This document shows positions 12,251 through 18,157 of a DNA stretch of 21,186 nt, one piece after another. Positions within the stretch are counted from its first letter, which is position 1. Every line of letters starts with the position of its first letter. Below the pieces are notes generated by a model that saw only the letters and a program-made list of their open reading frames with translations, was not told where the DNA came from and ran no database searches. Made by a program: the position numbers and the translations under genes. Source of the stretch: JAQTRU01 sp041645555 (lineage in GTDB: Bacteria > Patescibacteriota > Patescibacteriia > Patescibacteriales > JAQTRU01); contig JBAZPX010000017.1 of assembly GCA_041645555.1 (NCBI GenBank), positions 1-21,186 of the forward strand, in the 5' to 3' direction.

Positions 12251-13021
12251 TCATCTCGCCTCGCATCTCCTTACGTATTTTTTCCCTATCCGGACCATCT
12301 CTTCCATCTCCTTATCTTTAAACGGAGACAAACCCTGGAAGCTTTCATCAACCAAGTCTGTTCCGCTTTTAAATTTCTGCAGGAACCAATTTTCAGCCCC
12401 TTTTATAACTCGGCCAATTTCGGCAATATCTTCTTTCTCTAAAAGGCCAGGTACCACGGTAGTCCTAAATTCATGGGGCAATCCGCTTTCTCTTATTATT
12501 CTAACACTTTTTTCAATTTTTTTGAAATCGACTCGGACATTAGCCACTCTTTCGTATTTATCCTTTGGCGCTTTTATATCCATGGCTATATAATCAATTA
12601 ATTTTCCTTTAATTAACTTCTCTAACATTTCCGGCTTAGTGCCGTTGGTGTCAAGCTTTACTAAATACCCTAAATTTTTTATTTTCCCCGCAAATTCGGG
12701 CAAATCCCCCTGGAGGGTGGGCTCTCCGCCGGTAATCACTATTCCTTCGAGTTTATTGCTCCTCTCTTTTAAAAAATCAAAAAGACCATCCTCTTTAATA
12801 GGAGCATGATCCTTTTGGCTTGCCCCGTTAAATACCGATACGGATTTAACGGGGCTTATTGACGAACTATTTTTAAACCTGCCAGCCTTTCCTTCGGGCC
12901 AGACAAGCATAGGGTTATAGCAAAAATGGCAGCGGAAATTACAACCTAAAGTAAAGACAATAGCCGCGATTTTTCCGGGATAATCAAGCAAGCTAAATTT
13001 TTGCAAACCGCCTATTAGCAT
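12251..13021 (-). CDS. nrdG: Anaerobic ribonucleotide reductase activating protein (radical SAM)
   Basis: This 256-residue radical SAM enzyme carries C27-NFR-C31-HF-C34 (CxxxCxxC) for the 4Fe-4S cluster, TGGEPT (97-102) for S-adenosylmethionine binding, and the family start GGLQKFSLLDYPGK. It would abstract hydrogen from the glycine of NrdD to make the glycyl radical, in the cytosol. Residues about 44-76, between the cluster loop and KEDGLFDFLKER, are longer than I would expect. They contain a palindromic repeat (12822-12855) read as SPVKSVSVFNGA (56-67). It sits downstream of nrdD and the separate glycyl-radical ORF on the same strand. The start has no SD, but TAAAAT (preceded by TGT) lies 6 nt upstream, so it may also be transcribed alone without a leader. 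Confidence 0.9.
   Translation of the reverse strand: MLIGGLQKFSLLDYPGKIAAIVFTLGCNFRCHFCYNPMLVWPEGKAGRFKNSSSISPVKSVSVFNGASQKDHAPIKEDGLFDFLKERSNKLEGIVITGGEPTLQGDLPEFAGKIKNLGYLVKLDTNGTKPEMLEKLIKGKLIDYIAMDIKAPKDKYERVANVRVDFKKIEKSVRIIRESGLPHEFRTTVVPGLLEKEDIAEIGRVIKGAENWFLQKFKSGTDLVDESFQGLSPFKDKEMEEMVRIGKKYVRRCEAR
12822..12855. repeat. Perfect-arm palindrome inserted in frame in nrdG
   Basis: GCCCCGTTAAAT (12822-12833) and ATTTAACGGGGC (12844-12855) pair perfectly, with an inner CCG/CGG pair and a bulged A. It is translated in the same frame (P-V-K/R) as the copy in the TraG-like gene. The arm sequence matches TCCCGTTAAAT in the 11739-11840 element. Confidence 0.8.
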
Positions 13022-13029
13022 AAGGATAT

Positions 13030-13119
13030 TTTAACATAATCGGGATTATTTTAGATAATCGGGATAAAAGAACTCCCAAAAATCTTAAAACATCCCAAAA
13101 ATCTTAAAACATCCCAAAA
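13030..13119. repeat. Tandem repeats between nrdG and the glycyl-radical ORF
   Basis: A 19-nt unit (TCCCAAAAATCTTAAAACA) occurs twice exactly at 13074-13111, followed by a partial third copy. Two ATAATCGGGAT units lie at 13037-13065. No spacer structure of a CRISPR array is present. Confidence 0.75.
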
Positions 13120-13122
13120 TAA

Positions 13123-13260
13123 TTATGCTTTTATTTTAAATGTTTTCCGGGCTGAAAACTCTTCTTGCTTGCCGTCGTTCCATTGCTTGACCGGCCGCAA
13201 ATAACCGCAAACCCGGCTGTAAACTTCGCATTCCTGCCTTTTTATTTTTATCGGAGACAT
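13123..13260 (-). CDS. Separate glycyl-radical domain of anaerobic ribonucleotide reductase
   Basis: This 45-codon ORF encodes KRQECEVYSRVCGYLRPV (residues 7-24) followed by KQWNDGKQEEF. This is the C-terminal glycyl-radical loop that normally ends NrdD, with the radical glycine at position 19. The upstream nrdD frame ends without it. The two frames are the same, separated by a TAG, four more in-frame stops and 108 bp of AT-rich sequence. A translated free polypeptide could dock into NrdD, as GrcA/YfiD replaces the broken glycyl-radical domain of pyruvate formate-lyase. Otherwise this is the debris of a disrupted gene. The only ATG (13260) has no SD and no TANNNT box, so translation is uncertain. 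nrdG, whose product would activate this glycine, follows at once. Confidence 0.7.
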   Translation of the reverse strand: MSPIKIKRQECEVYSRVCGYLRPVKQWNDGKQEEFSARKTFKIKA

Positions 13261-13368
13261 ATGGGGAAGGGCGAGAAACTAGAAACTAGAAATTAGAGAC
13301 TGTCTTTCTAATTACTAGGCCAATTTCTTTATTTTTATTTTATTATTTAATTACTTGATATTTTATCG
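13261..13368. other. AT-rich intervening sequence that splits nrdD
   Basis: This is 108 bp between the stop of the large nrdD ORF and the glycyl-radical ORF. The part next to nrdD is nearly pure A/T (13325-13365); the other half has three copies of a GAAACTA(G/A) unit (13274-13298). It is much too short for a group I intron and contains no intein-like sequence, ORF or strong hairpin. It looks like ordinary spacer of this genome. Confidence 0.6.
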
Positions 13369-15495
13369 CTAAGCTATTGCCCTAATAATATCCATATCAA
13401 GCTTAGAGGAATCGTCTTCATCCCTTGGCGTGGCAACATAAATTTCTTCTCTCCTCTCTCCGCCTCCCTCCACATAGCCGATTTCCTCATCGCACTTCGG
13501 GCAAAAATAATGTTCTCCGGCAATGTATCCATGCTTGGGGCAGATAGAAAAAGTCGGGGTAATGGTAAAATAAGGCAAATGGTAATTATGAGCGATGGCT
13601 TTAACTAATTTTTTAACCGCCTCGCTCGAGGGCAGAGCTTCCCCGATAAAAGAATGGAAGACTGTCCCCCCCGTATATTTAATCTGGATATCATCCTGCA
13701 AATCCAGGGCTTCAAATAAATCATCAGTATGGCTTACCGGCAACTGGGAGGAGTTAGTATAAAAAGGAGAGGCATTTCTTTCCCGGACCGCTTCTTCGTT
13801 AGCCACAATAATCTCGGGATATTTATCTTTATCAATCCGGGAAAGCCTCCGCGAAGTCCCCTCCGCCGGCGTGGCTTCCAAATTGTAAAGACGGTTGGTT
13901 TTATTCTGATAATCCATCATTTTCTCCCGCATATAATCAAGGACCTTCAGGGCGAATTCTTTTGCGGCCGGCGTCGTAATATCGCTTTTTATCGGAGCAA
14001 AATTAAGCAGGGCTTCGTTCATGCCGATAATGCCGATAGTGGAAAAATGGTTATTCCAGTACCCGCCAAATCTTTCTTTTACGTTGGCTAAGTAATGGCG
14101 GGCGTATGGATAGAGGCCGCCGTCAGTTAATTTTTCTAAAATATCCCTTTTGGTTTCAAGGCTTTCCTGGGCAATCTGCATTAAGTTATCCAGGCGGGAA
14201 AAAAATTCTTCCTTGGTTTTTGATAAATAGCCAATTCGGGGCAGATTGATGGTCACAACGCCGATTGAGCCGGTTAAAGGATTGGCGCCGAATAGTCCGC
14301 CCCCTCTTTTCCTTAATTCCCGGTTGTCTAAGCGCAGCCGGCAGCACATGCTTCTGGCATCTTCCGGGTTCATGTCCGAATTGATAAAATTAGAAAAATA
14401 AGGAATGCCATATTTAGCGGTCATTTCAAAAATTTTTGTCGCGACAGATGAATCCCATGGAAAATCATTGGTAATATTATAAGTTGGGATCGGAAAGGTA
14501 AAAACCCTCCCCTTCGCATCGCCTTTCATCATTAGTTCGGCAAAGGCGATATTAAACATATCCATCTCTTTTTGGAAATCTTTGTATTTTTCGGCCTGAA
14601 CTTTGCCGCCGATAATAACGTTTTCTTCTCCCGTAGTTTTGCCTGGGGTTAAATCAAGGGTAATATTGGTAAAGGGCGTCTGGAAACCGACCCGCGTCGG
14701 AACATTGATATTAAAAAGGAATTCTTGCAAACATTGTTTTACTTCCTCATAATTAAGGCCGTCATACCTGATAAAAGGAGATAAATAAGTGTCAAAACTG
14801 GAAAAAGCTTCCGCCCCGGCCACCTCGCCCTGCAAAGTATAGAAAAAATTTACCACCTGGCCTAAAGCCGTGCGGAAATGCTTGGCCGGCCCTGATTCAA
14901 CTTTCCCGCTTACTCCCCGGAAACCCTGCAAAAGTAAGTCTTTTAAATCCCAGCCAGCGCAATAAGGAGCCAGTATCTGCAAATCATGAAGATGAAAATC
15001 GCCGTTCTTATGGGCTTCTCTAATATTGGCCGCATAAACTTTATTTAGCCAATAATGGGAGGAAATCGTCGAAGCCAGATGATTATTTAACCCCTGCAGG
15101 CTATAGCCCATGTTTGAATTTTCTTTTACCCGCCAATCCGCCTGATCTATATATTCCTCCATCAACTCATTGGAATTTATCATGGTTGACTTTAGGTCGC
15201 GCAGTCTCGCCCGCTGATCGCGGTATAAAATATAGGCTTTGGCGATTTTAATGGACCGATTCCGGATTAAAACCTCTTCCACGATGTCCTGAACTTCTTC
15301 CACGGCCGGAATGCTGCGGAAATGGAACTTGCCTTTCAATATCTCCGCCACTTCATTGCTAAGTCTCCCGGCCAGTTCCTCGTCTAAAATCCCGACCGCT
15401 TCCGCCGCTTTAATTATGGCGTTAGTTATTTTTTTCTGGTCAAAATTGACGATTTCACCTGACCTTTTTCTAATTTGAGAAACGGTTTCCTGCAT
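13369..15495 (-). CDS. nrdD: Anaerobic (class III) ribonucleotide reductase, catalytic part lacking the glycyl-radical loop
   Basis: This 708-residue protein begins with an ATP-cone (about 7-95, RKRSGEIVNFDQKKITNAI) that senses ATP/dATP. The class III catalytic barrel follows, including SMCCRLRLDNREL (382-394) with the thiyl-radical cysteine pair, then NPLTGSIGVVTINLPR. A C-terminal metal site has CPKH (652-655) and CPKC (665-668). The expected RVxGYxRPV glycyl-radical loop should follow within a short distance. Instead the frame continues through an unfamiliar acidic tail (EIYVATPRDEDDSSKLDMDIIRAIA) to a TAG. The loop is found in a separate ORF at 13123-13260. Without that piece the enzyme cannot hold its radical. 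It lies 33 bp after nrdR; TAAATT is 6 nt before the ATG and no SD is visible. Confidence 0.92.
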   Translation of the reverse strand: MQETVSQIRKRSGEIVNFDQKKITNAIIKAAEAVGILDEELAGRLSNEVAEILKGKFHFRSIPAVEEVQDIVEEVLIRNRSIKIAKAYILYRDQRARLRDLKSTMINSNELMEEYIDQADWRVKENSNMGYSLQGLNNHLASTISSHYWLNKVYAANIREAHKNGDFHLHDLQILAPYCAGWDLKDLLLQGFRGVSGKVESGPAKHFRTALGQVVNFFYTLQGEVAGAEAFSSFDTYLSPFIRYDGLNYEEVKQCLQEFLFNINVPTRVGFQTPFTNITLDLTPGKTTGEENVIIGGKVQAEKYKDFQKEMDMFNIAFAELMMKGDAKGRVFTFPIPTYNITNDFPWDSSVATKIFEMTAKYGIPYFSNFINSDMNPEDARSMCCRLRLDNRELRKRGGGLFGANPLTGSIGVVTINLPRIGYLSKTKEEFFSRLDNLMQIAQESLETKRDILEKLTDGGLYPYARHYLANVKERFGGYWNNHFSTIGIIGMNEALLNFAPIKSDITTPAAKEFALKVLDYMREKMMDYQNKTNRLYNLEATPAEGTSRRLSRIDKDKYPEIIVANEEAVRERNASPFYTNSSQLPVSHTDDLFEALDLQDDIQIKYTGGTVFHSFIGEALPSSEAVKKLVKAIAHNYHLPYFTITPTFSICPKHGYIAGEHYFCPKCDEEIGYVEGGGERREEIYVATPRDEDDSSKLDMDIIRAIA

Positions 15496-15528
15496 GGGAT
15501 TAATTTAAATTATGTCTAGAGATTTGAA

Positions 15529-16008
15529 TTATTTTCTGCCCGCCTTTTTCTTAACATCGGTTTTTAACAATTTGTTAAGCTCTTTCCGGAAAGTCTGGGC
15601 GTCTTTAAAGGATTCATAAACAGAAGCAAAACGGATATAAGCGACCTGGTCTACTTTTTTTAAATGCTTCATTATAATCTGGCCGACCTGGGAGGAGGTT
15701 ATCTCGCTTTTCCTTAAGACCTGAATATCGCGCTCGATGGAATGGATAAGCCTTTTAAACTTATCTTCCGTAACCGACCTCTTTTCTAAAGCTTTTTTCA
15801 GGCCTCGGATTACTTTTTCCCGGTCGTAAGATTCTTTCCGGCCATCCCGCTTCACAATCATTAAGTCCAAAATCTCCATTTCCTCATAAGTAGAGAAACG
15901 GAAGCCGCATTTTAAACATTCCCGCCGGCGCCTAATAGACAAACCGTCAGTCGCCACCCGAGAATCAATTACTTTTGTGTCCAGATAATAACAGACCGGG
16001 CATTTCAT
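15529..16008 (-). CDS. nrdR: Transcriptional repressor NrdR
   Basis: This 159-residue protein has the canonical order: a zinc ribbon with C3-PV-C6 and C31-LK-C34, the basic stretch IRRRREC, then an ATP-cone (about 49-139, VKRDGRKESYDREKVIRGL). NrdR senses ATP/dATP and represses ribonucleotide reductase genes by binding paired NrdR boxes. I start at the ATG at 16008 because the family begins MKCPxC. A TTG at 16056 would add 16 residues of no known function. Two NrdR-box-like sites follow its promoter (16140-16188), so it probably represses itself together with nrdD. Confidence 0.94.
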   Translation of the reverse strand: MKCPVCYYLDTKVIDSRVATDGLSIRRRRECLKCGFRFSTYEEMEILDLMIVKRDGRKESYDREKVIRGLKKALEKRSVTEDKFKRLIHSIERDIQVLRKSEITSSQVGQIIMKHLKKVDQVAYIRFASVYESFKDAQTFRKELNKLLKTDVKKKAGRK

Positions 16009-16054
16009 ATGATAACATTGAGATAATAAGGCCTTTGCCTTATAATTTTTGGCC

Positions 16055-16112
16055 AAATAAAAAACACCTATTTTTAATCCATTCTCTCCCTTTCAAGGTT
16101 CATTAGGTGTTT
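16055..16112 (-). terminator. Possible attenuator in the nrdR leader, with a two-codon mini-ORF
   Basis: On the minus strand, AAACACCTA (16104-16112) pairs with TAGGTGTTT (16062-16070), and three more T plus ATTTGG follow. The 33-nt loop contains AAAGGGAGAG, then ATG GAT TAA (16074-16082): an SD-led open frame of two codons. It stands between the nrdR promoter and the nrdR start, so it can work as a terminator of a short RNA or as an attenuator. Confidence 0.55.
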
Positions 16113-16139
16113 AAAAGGAAACTCGGGAAAAAGACTTTA

Positions 16140-16155
16140 TATCTATATCTAGTGT
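16140..16155 (-). promoter_or_regulatory. NrdR-box-like site 2
   Basis: ACACTAGATATAGATA on the minus strand matches about 12 of 16 positions of the NrdR-box consensus (acaCwAtATaTwGwgt). Its centre is 33 bp from site 1, close to three helical turns, the usual arrangement of paired boxes. Confidence 0.55.
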
Positions 16156-16172
16156 CTATAATATCTTCTTTA

Positions 16173-16188
16173 CCACTACATATTGTAT
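16173..16188 (-). promoter_or_regulatory. NrdR-box-like site 1
   Basis: ATACAATATGTAGTGG on the minus strand matches about 13 of 16 positions of the NrdR-box consensus. It begins about 10 bp downstream of the -10 box, where a bound repressor would block the start of transcription of nrdR-nrdD. Confidence 0.65.
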
Positions 16189-16197
16189 CTACTTAAT

Positions 16198-16226
16198 AGT
16201 ATATACCCGCGCTTAAAGCTTGTCAA
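16198..16226 (-). promoter_or_regulatory. Strong sigma70-type promoter of nrdR-nrdD
   Basis: On the minus strand: TTGACA (16221-16226), 17-nt spacer, TATACT (16198-16203). The leader to the nrdR ATG would be about 180 nt. Confidence 0.88.
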
Positions 16227-16313
16227 GTATCAATATCTTATCTAATTTTAGACCAATTTTTAAAAAATATTCAGACATCTTTTGCCAAGGCAATGTTTTT
16301 CTTAAAAATAGGC

Positions 16314-16322
16314 TGTGGATAA
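16314..16322 (-). promoter_or_regulatory. Single consensus DnaA box
   Basis: TTATCCACA on the minus strand is the perfect consensus DnaA box. It lies in the divergent region between the nrdR promoter and the small-protein promoter. A lone 9-mer can arise by chance. No cluster is seen, so this is not an origin. Confidence 0.35.
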
Positions 16323-16388
16323 GTGGAAAAACATAATCTCTCTCCCCTAAAATAAGATTGCCGGATATTTTTAACCGCAAAAATCGTC

Positions 16389-16417
16389 TTGACAAATCCA
16401 AGGAAAAAAGATAAAAC
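16389..16417 (+). promoter_or_regulatory. Promoter of the two-gene small-protein operon
   Basis: TTGACA (16389-16394), 17-nt spacer, TAAAAC (16412-16417) on the plus strand. The leader of about 35 nt ends in a strong SD (GGGAGGGG). Confidence 0.7.
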
Positions 16418-16459
16418 ATAGTCAACTAGTTAAGACTTTTTGTTAATGGGAGGGGAAAT

Positions 16460-16588
16460 ATGGAAAAATTGGCTGGGAGGTGGAAGTGGTTAATTGCGAT
16501 CTCCGGGGTATTAGGCATCATCGCTTTCCTCTATATCAAATTCTCTGGTCAGGGAGAGATTGGCGATGACGTAACCTGGGTCGGATGA
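16460..16588 (+). CDS. 42-residue membrane protein, first gene of a small operon
   Basis: The short ORF starts MEKLAGRWKW, then has a membrane helix (about 10-26, LIAISGVLGIIAFLYI) and an acidic polar tail ending DDVTWVG. A strong SD (GGGAGGGG) sits 4 nt before the ATG, with a promoter upstream and a second SD-led gene 25 bp downstream. It belongs to no family I recognise. The Lys/Arg/Trp start suggests the N-terminus is in the cytoplasm and the tail outside. The full set of signals makes translation likely despite the size. Confidence 0.62.
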   Translation: MEKLAGRWKWLIAISGVLGIIAFLYIKFSGQGEIGDDVTWVG

Positions 16589-16613
16589 GTATCCTTAAGA
16601 AGGAGGCGGACAA

Positions 16614-16790
16614 ATGGACAGCATAAAAAACTTGGACCTGGAAAAAAGGGGCAAAAGAGGAACGATGATTTCCGTAATCATCATTGTTGCCGCTATCATC
16701 GGGTTTGCCGTCTGGGTCAACCAAGCCCCGGAAGAAGCACCGGTCCAGCAGAACACGGAGCAGGCCGCTCCAGCCCCGGCGCCCCAATAA
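16614..16790 (+). CDS. 58-residue membrane protein with Ala/Pro-rich tail
   Basis: The start MDSIKNLDLEKRGKRG is basic, followed by a membrane helix (about 18-35, TMISVIIIVAAIIGFAVW) and a tail rich in Pro, Ala, Gln and Glu (APVQQNTEQAAPAPAPQ). By the positive-inside rule the tail is outside the membrane, where such sequences act as flexible spacers. A perfect SD (AAGGAGG) lies 7 nt upstream. It shares a transcript with the 42-residue protein and is followed by a strong terminator. No function can be assigned; the pair may work together at the membrane. Confidence 0.68.
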   Translation: MDSIKNLDLEKRGKRGTMISVIIIVAAIIGFAVWVNQAPEEAPVQQNTEQAAPAPAPQ

Positions 16791-16812
16791 CCGGGATGCC
16801 AATCAATTCCAT

Positions 16813-16843
16813 AAAGGCTGCGTTTGAGACGTAGCCTTTTTTT
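16813..16843 (+). terminator. Terminator of the small-protein operon
   Basis: AAAGGCTGCG (16813-16822) pairs with CGTAGCCTTT (16830-16839), with one G-T, around a 7-nt loop, and runs into seven T. Confidence 0.9.
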
Positions 16844-16847
16844 AATG

Positions 16848-16866
16848 CCCTCCTTCGAAAGGAGGG
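16848..16866. repeat. Palindrome CCCTCCTT/AAGGAGGG
   Basis: A perfect 8-bp inverted repeat with a 3-nt loop lies between two convergent terminators, with GTGGGGAGG beside it. It has no T tract of its own, so it is more likely a spacer repeat than a terminator. Confidence 0.5.
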
Positions 16867-16879
16867 GTGGGGAGGTTTT

Positions 16880-16913
16880 AAAAAAAGGAGAGGACGGATA
16901 AATTCGCCTCTCC
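16880..16913 (-). terminator. Terminator of the 330-residue protein gene
   Basis: On the minus strand, GGAGAGG (16907-16913) pairs with CCTCTCC (16887-16893) and seven T follow. It lies 20 bp past the stop at 16934. Confidence 0.85.
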
Positions 16914-16933
16914 CCTGTTTTTAAAATCTGCAA

Positions 16934-17926
16934 TTACGTGGTCATCATGCGCTTTGCAATGGCCTGCACGTATTGAGTGCCTCCTTCGGGCATTATTTCC
17001 ATAAAACCACCTGCTTCATCCGGCGATGCAGAGCGACGAGCCAGTATAAGAAGAGCAGTCGCTCTTATCTCATTATTCGCCGCTCTATTCTCAGCAACAG
17101 CCACCAAGGCTTCTTTAGCTCCCTTATTCATATTAACCACACGAACAAATTCGGCGCCCGGTTCCCAAGCTTTCCCAAGTTTTTCGGGAGCGGCAAGAGC
17201 TAACTCCGTCCACTCTTCCCACCTGGGATAGCTCCGGTCAAGCCAGATGCACGCCAGGATCATGTGCATTGGGCAATTGCCTTCTGCCCACTGTGCATAG
17301 AGCTCCGAGCCATGTAATGCCTTGGCCAGCCGGCCGAATTTTTTCTCCAGATCGGAAAAAAGCGCTTCCAATTTATCAGGAGGTTCGCCGACAAGCAAAG
17401 CCTGTTTAAGGCAAGAACGCGCAGCACAGTAACGAGAAATCGCGGCCGAAGAAGACCTGCTGCCTGCTTGTCGCGCTGCCCATTTGTACATTTTAACCGC
17501 TAGCTTAAAAAATCCAAGAGCGTCATAAAAAGTCCCCATGTGGTATGAGTAGAGGTCAAGGCAGCGCTGCTTTCTGGTACCTTTTGGTAAAGCCGAAATG
17601 GCAGTCTTCAAATCATCTGAAAGTCCCTTAATACGCCCTTGCCGTTCCGAATCAAGATCAAGAAGCCGTTCGCCTCGAAGAATCATCAGCATCGCCAGCA
17701 CGGCCATTTCCGGCAAATCCCTTACTTCCATGTATACTCTTCTGCCTATTAGAGCAAAAACAGCCGGGTCATCACATTCACCCACCACTGATGCATCTAT
17801 ACTTCTGATGAGAACATCTGTTTCCCACCCCTCCCGCAAATCTTCAGGATTGGGTACGGTTTTGTCCTTTCTCGCCATGGCGACCACTTGGTCAACCAAG
17901 GTGTCAATTCTTAATCGGTCTAGCAC
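16934..17926 (-). CDS. Helical 330-residue protein, unknown function
   Basis: I do not recognise a family. No signal peptide or convincing membrane helix is visible, so it is probably cytosolic and almost all helical. Alternating Ala/Leu-rich helices (for example TFYDALGFFKLAVKMYKWAARQ and SAAISRYCAARSCLKQALL) look like tetratricopeptide or HEAT-type repeats, without a clear consensus. Cysteines are scattered (RCLDL, CAARSC, GNCPMHMILAC), with no zinc motif. The start is a GTG at 17926, chosen because a strong SD (AAGGAGA) lies 7 nt upstream and the next ATG is far inside. It has its own terminator at 16880-16913 and converges on the small-protein operon. Its SD-led start contrasts with the SD-less genes around it. 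Confidence 0.68.
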   Translation of the reverse strand: MLDRLRIDTLVDQVVAMARKDKTVPNPEDLREGWETDVLIRSIDASVVGECDDPAVFALIGRRVYMEVRDLPEMAVLAMLMILRGERLLDLDSERQGRIKGLSDDLKTAISALPKGTRKQRCLDLYSYHMGTFYDALGFFKLAVKMYKWAARQAGSRSSSAAISRYCAARSCLKQALLVGEPPDKLEALFSDLEKKFGRLAKALHGSELYAQWAEGNCPMHMILACIWLDRSYPRWEEWTELALAAPEKLGKAWEPGAEFVRVVNMNKGAKEALVAVAENRAANNEIRATALLILARRSASPDEAGGFMEIMPEGGTQYVQAIAKRMMTT

Positions 17927-17939
17927 GTTGGTCTCCTTG

Positions 17940-18018
17940 TGGTTTATAAATCCATTGAATGAACATCTTATAGTTTTGTTTTATACTTTAACCTATCACG
18001 AAAATATCGTTTTGTCAA
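17940..18018 (-). promoter_or_regulatory. Leader region of the 330-residue protein gene
   Basis: A perfect TTGACA lies at 18013-18018 on the minus strand, but the hexamer 17 nt downstream is weak (TAGGTT). A better TATAAA (17980-17985) is 27 nt away. A promoter is likely here; its exact -10 box is unsure. Confidence 0.4.
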
Positions 18019-18023
18019 CTCAT

Positions 18024-18053
18024 AAAAAAGAGACGGCTATAAACCGTCTCTTT
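18024..18053 (-). terminator. Terminator of ftsZ
   Basis: AAAGAGACGG (18027-18036) pairs perfectly with CCGTCTCTTT (18044-18053) around a 7-nt loop. On the minus strand six T then ATGAG follow. It lies about 100 bp past the ftsZ stop. Confidence 0.87.
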
Positions 18054-18110
18054 ATATAAATTTCTTTAATTTCTATTATTTATAGTCCGCCACCACATTG
18101 CGAGACGAAA

Positions 18111-18157
18111 GACTACTTGTAGTCCGTAGCCCCGCCTGTAGTGGGGCGAAGGACTAC
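18111..18157. repeat. Compound palindrome at the ftsZ 3' end
   Basis: GACTAC/GTAGTC (18111-18124, 2-nt loop) overlaps an outer GTAGTCC (18119-18125) / GGACTAC (18151-18157) pairing that encloses GCCCC/GGGGC (18129-18133 / 18143-18147). The outer arm forms the ftsZ stop codon (ATG ATG TAG TCC on the minus strand). Confidence 0.7.

Noticed and set aside
13074..13119. CRISPR-like direct repeats
   Set aside because: The 19-nt units are directly adjacent with no spacers; a simple tandem repeat.
13261..13368. Group I intron or intein splitting nrdD
   Set aside because: nrdD is a known host for both, but 108 AT-rich bp without an ORF, conserved core or splice motifs is too small.
16009..16056. TTG start extending NrdR by 16 residues
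   Set aside because: NrdR proteins begin MKCPxC; the extension matches nothing and runs into the attenuator T tract.
16213..16425. 70-codon minus-strand ORF between nrdR and the small-protein operon
   Set aside because: TTG start without SD, covers two promoters, low-complexity Leu/Lys/Ile composition; probably not coding.
16460..16588. Alternative genetic code with TGA read as glycine
   Set aside because: The short ORF ends in TGA at a sensible place, the long genes contain no in-frame TGA, and TAA, TAG and TGA all act as stops.
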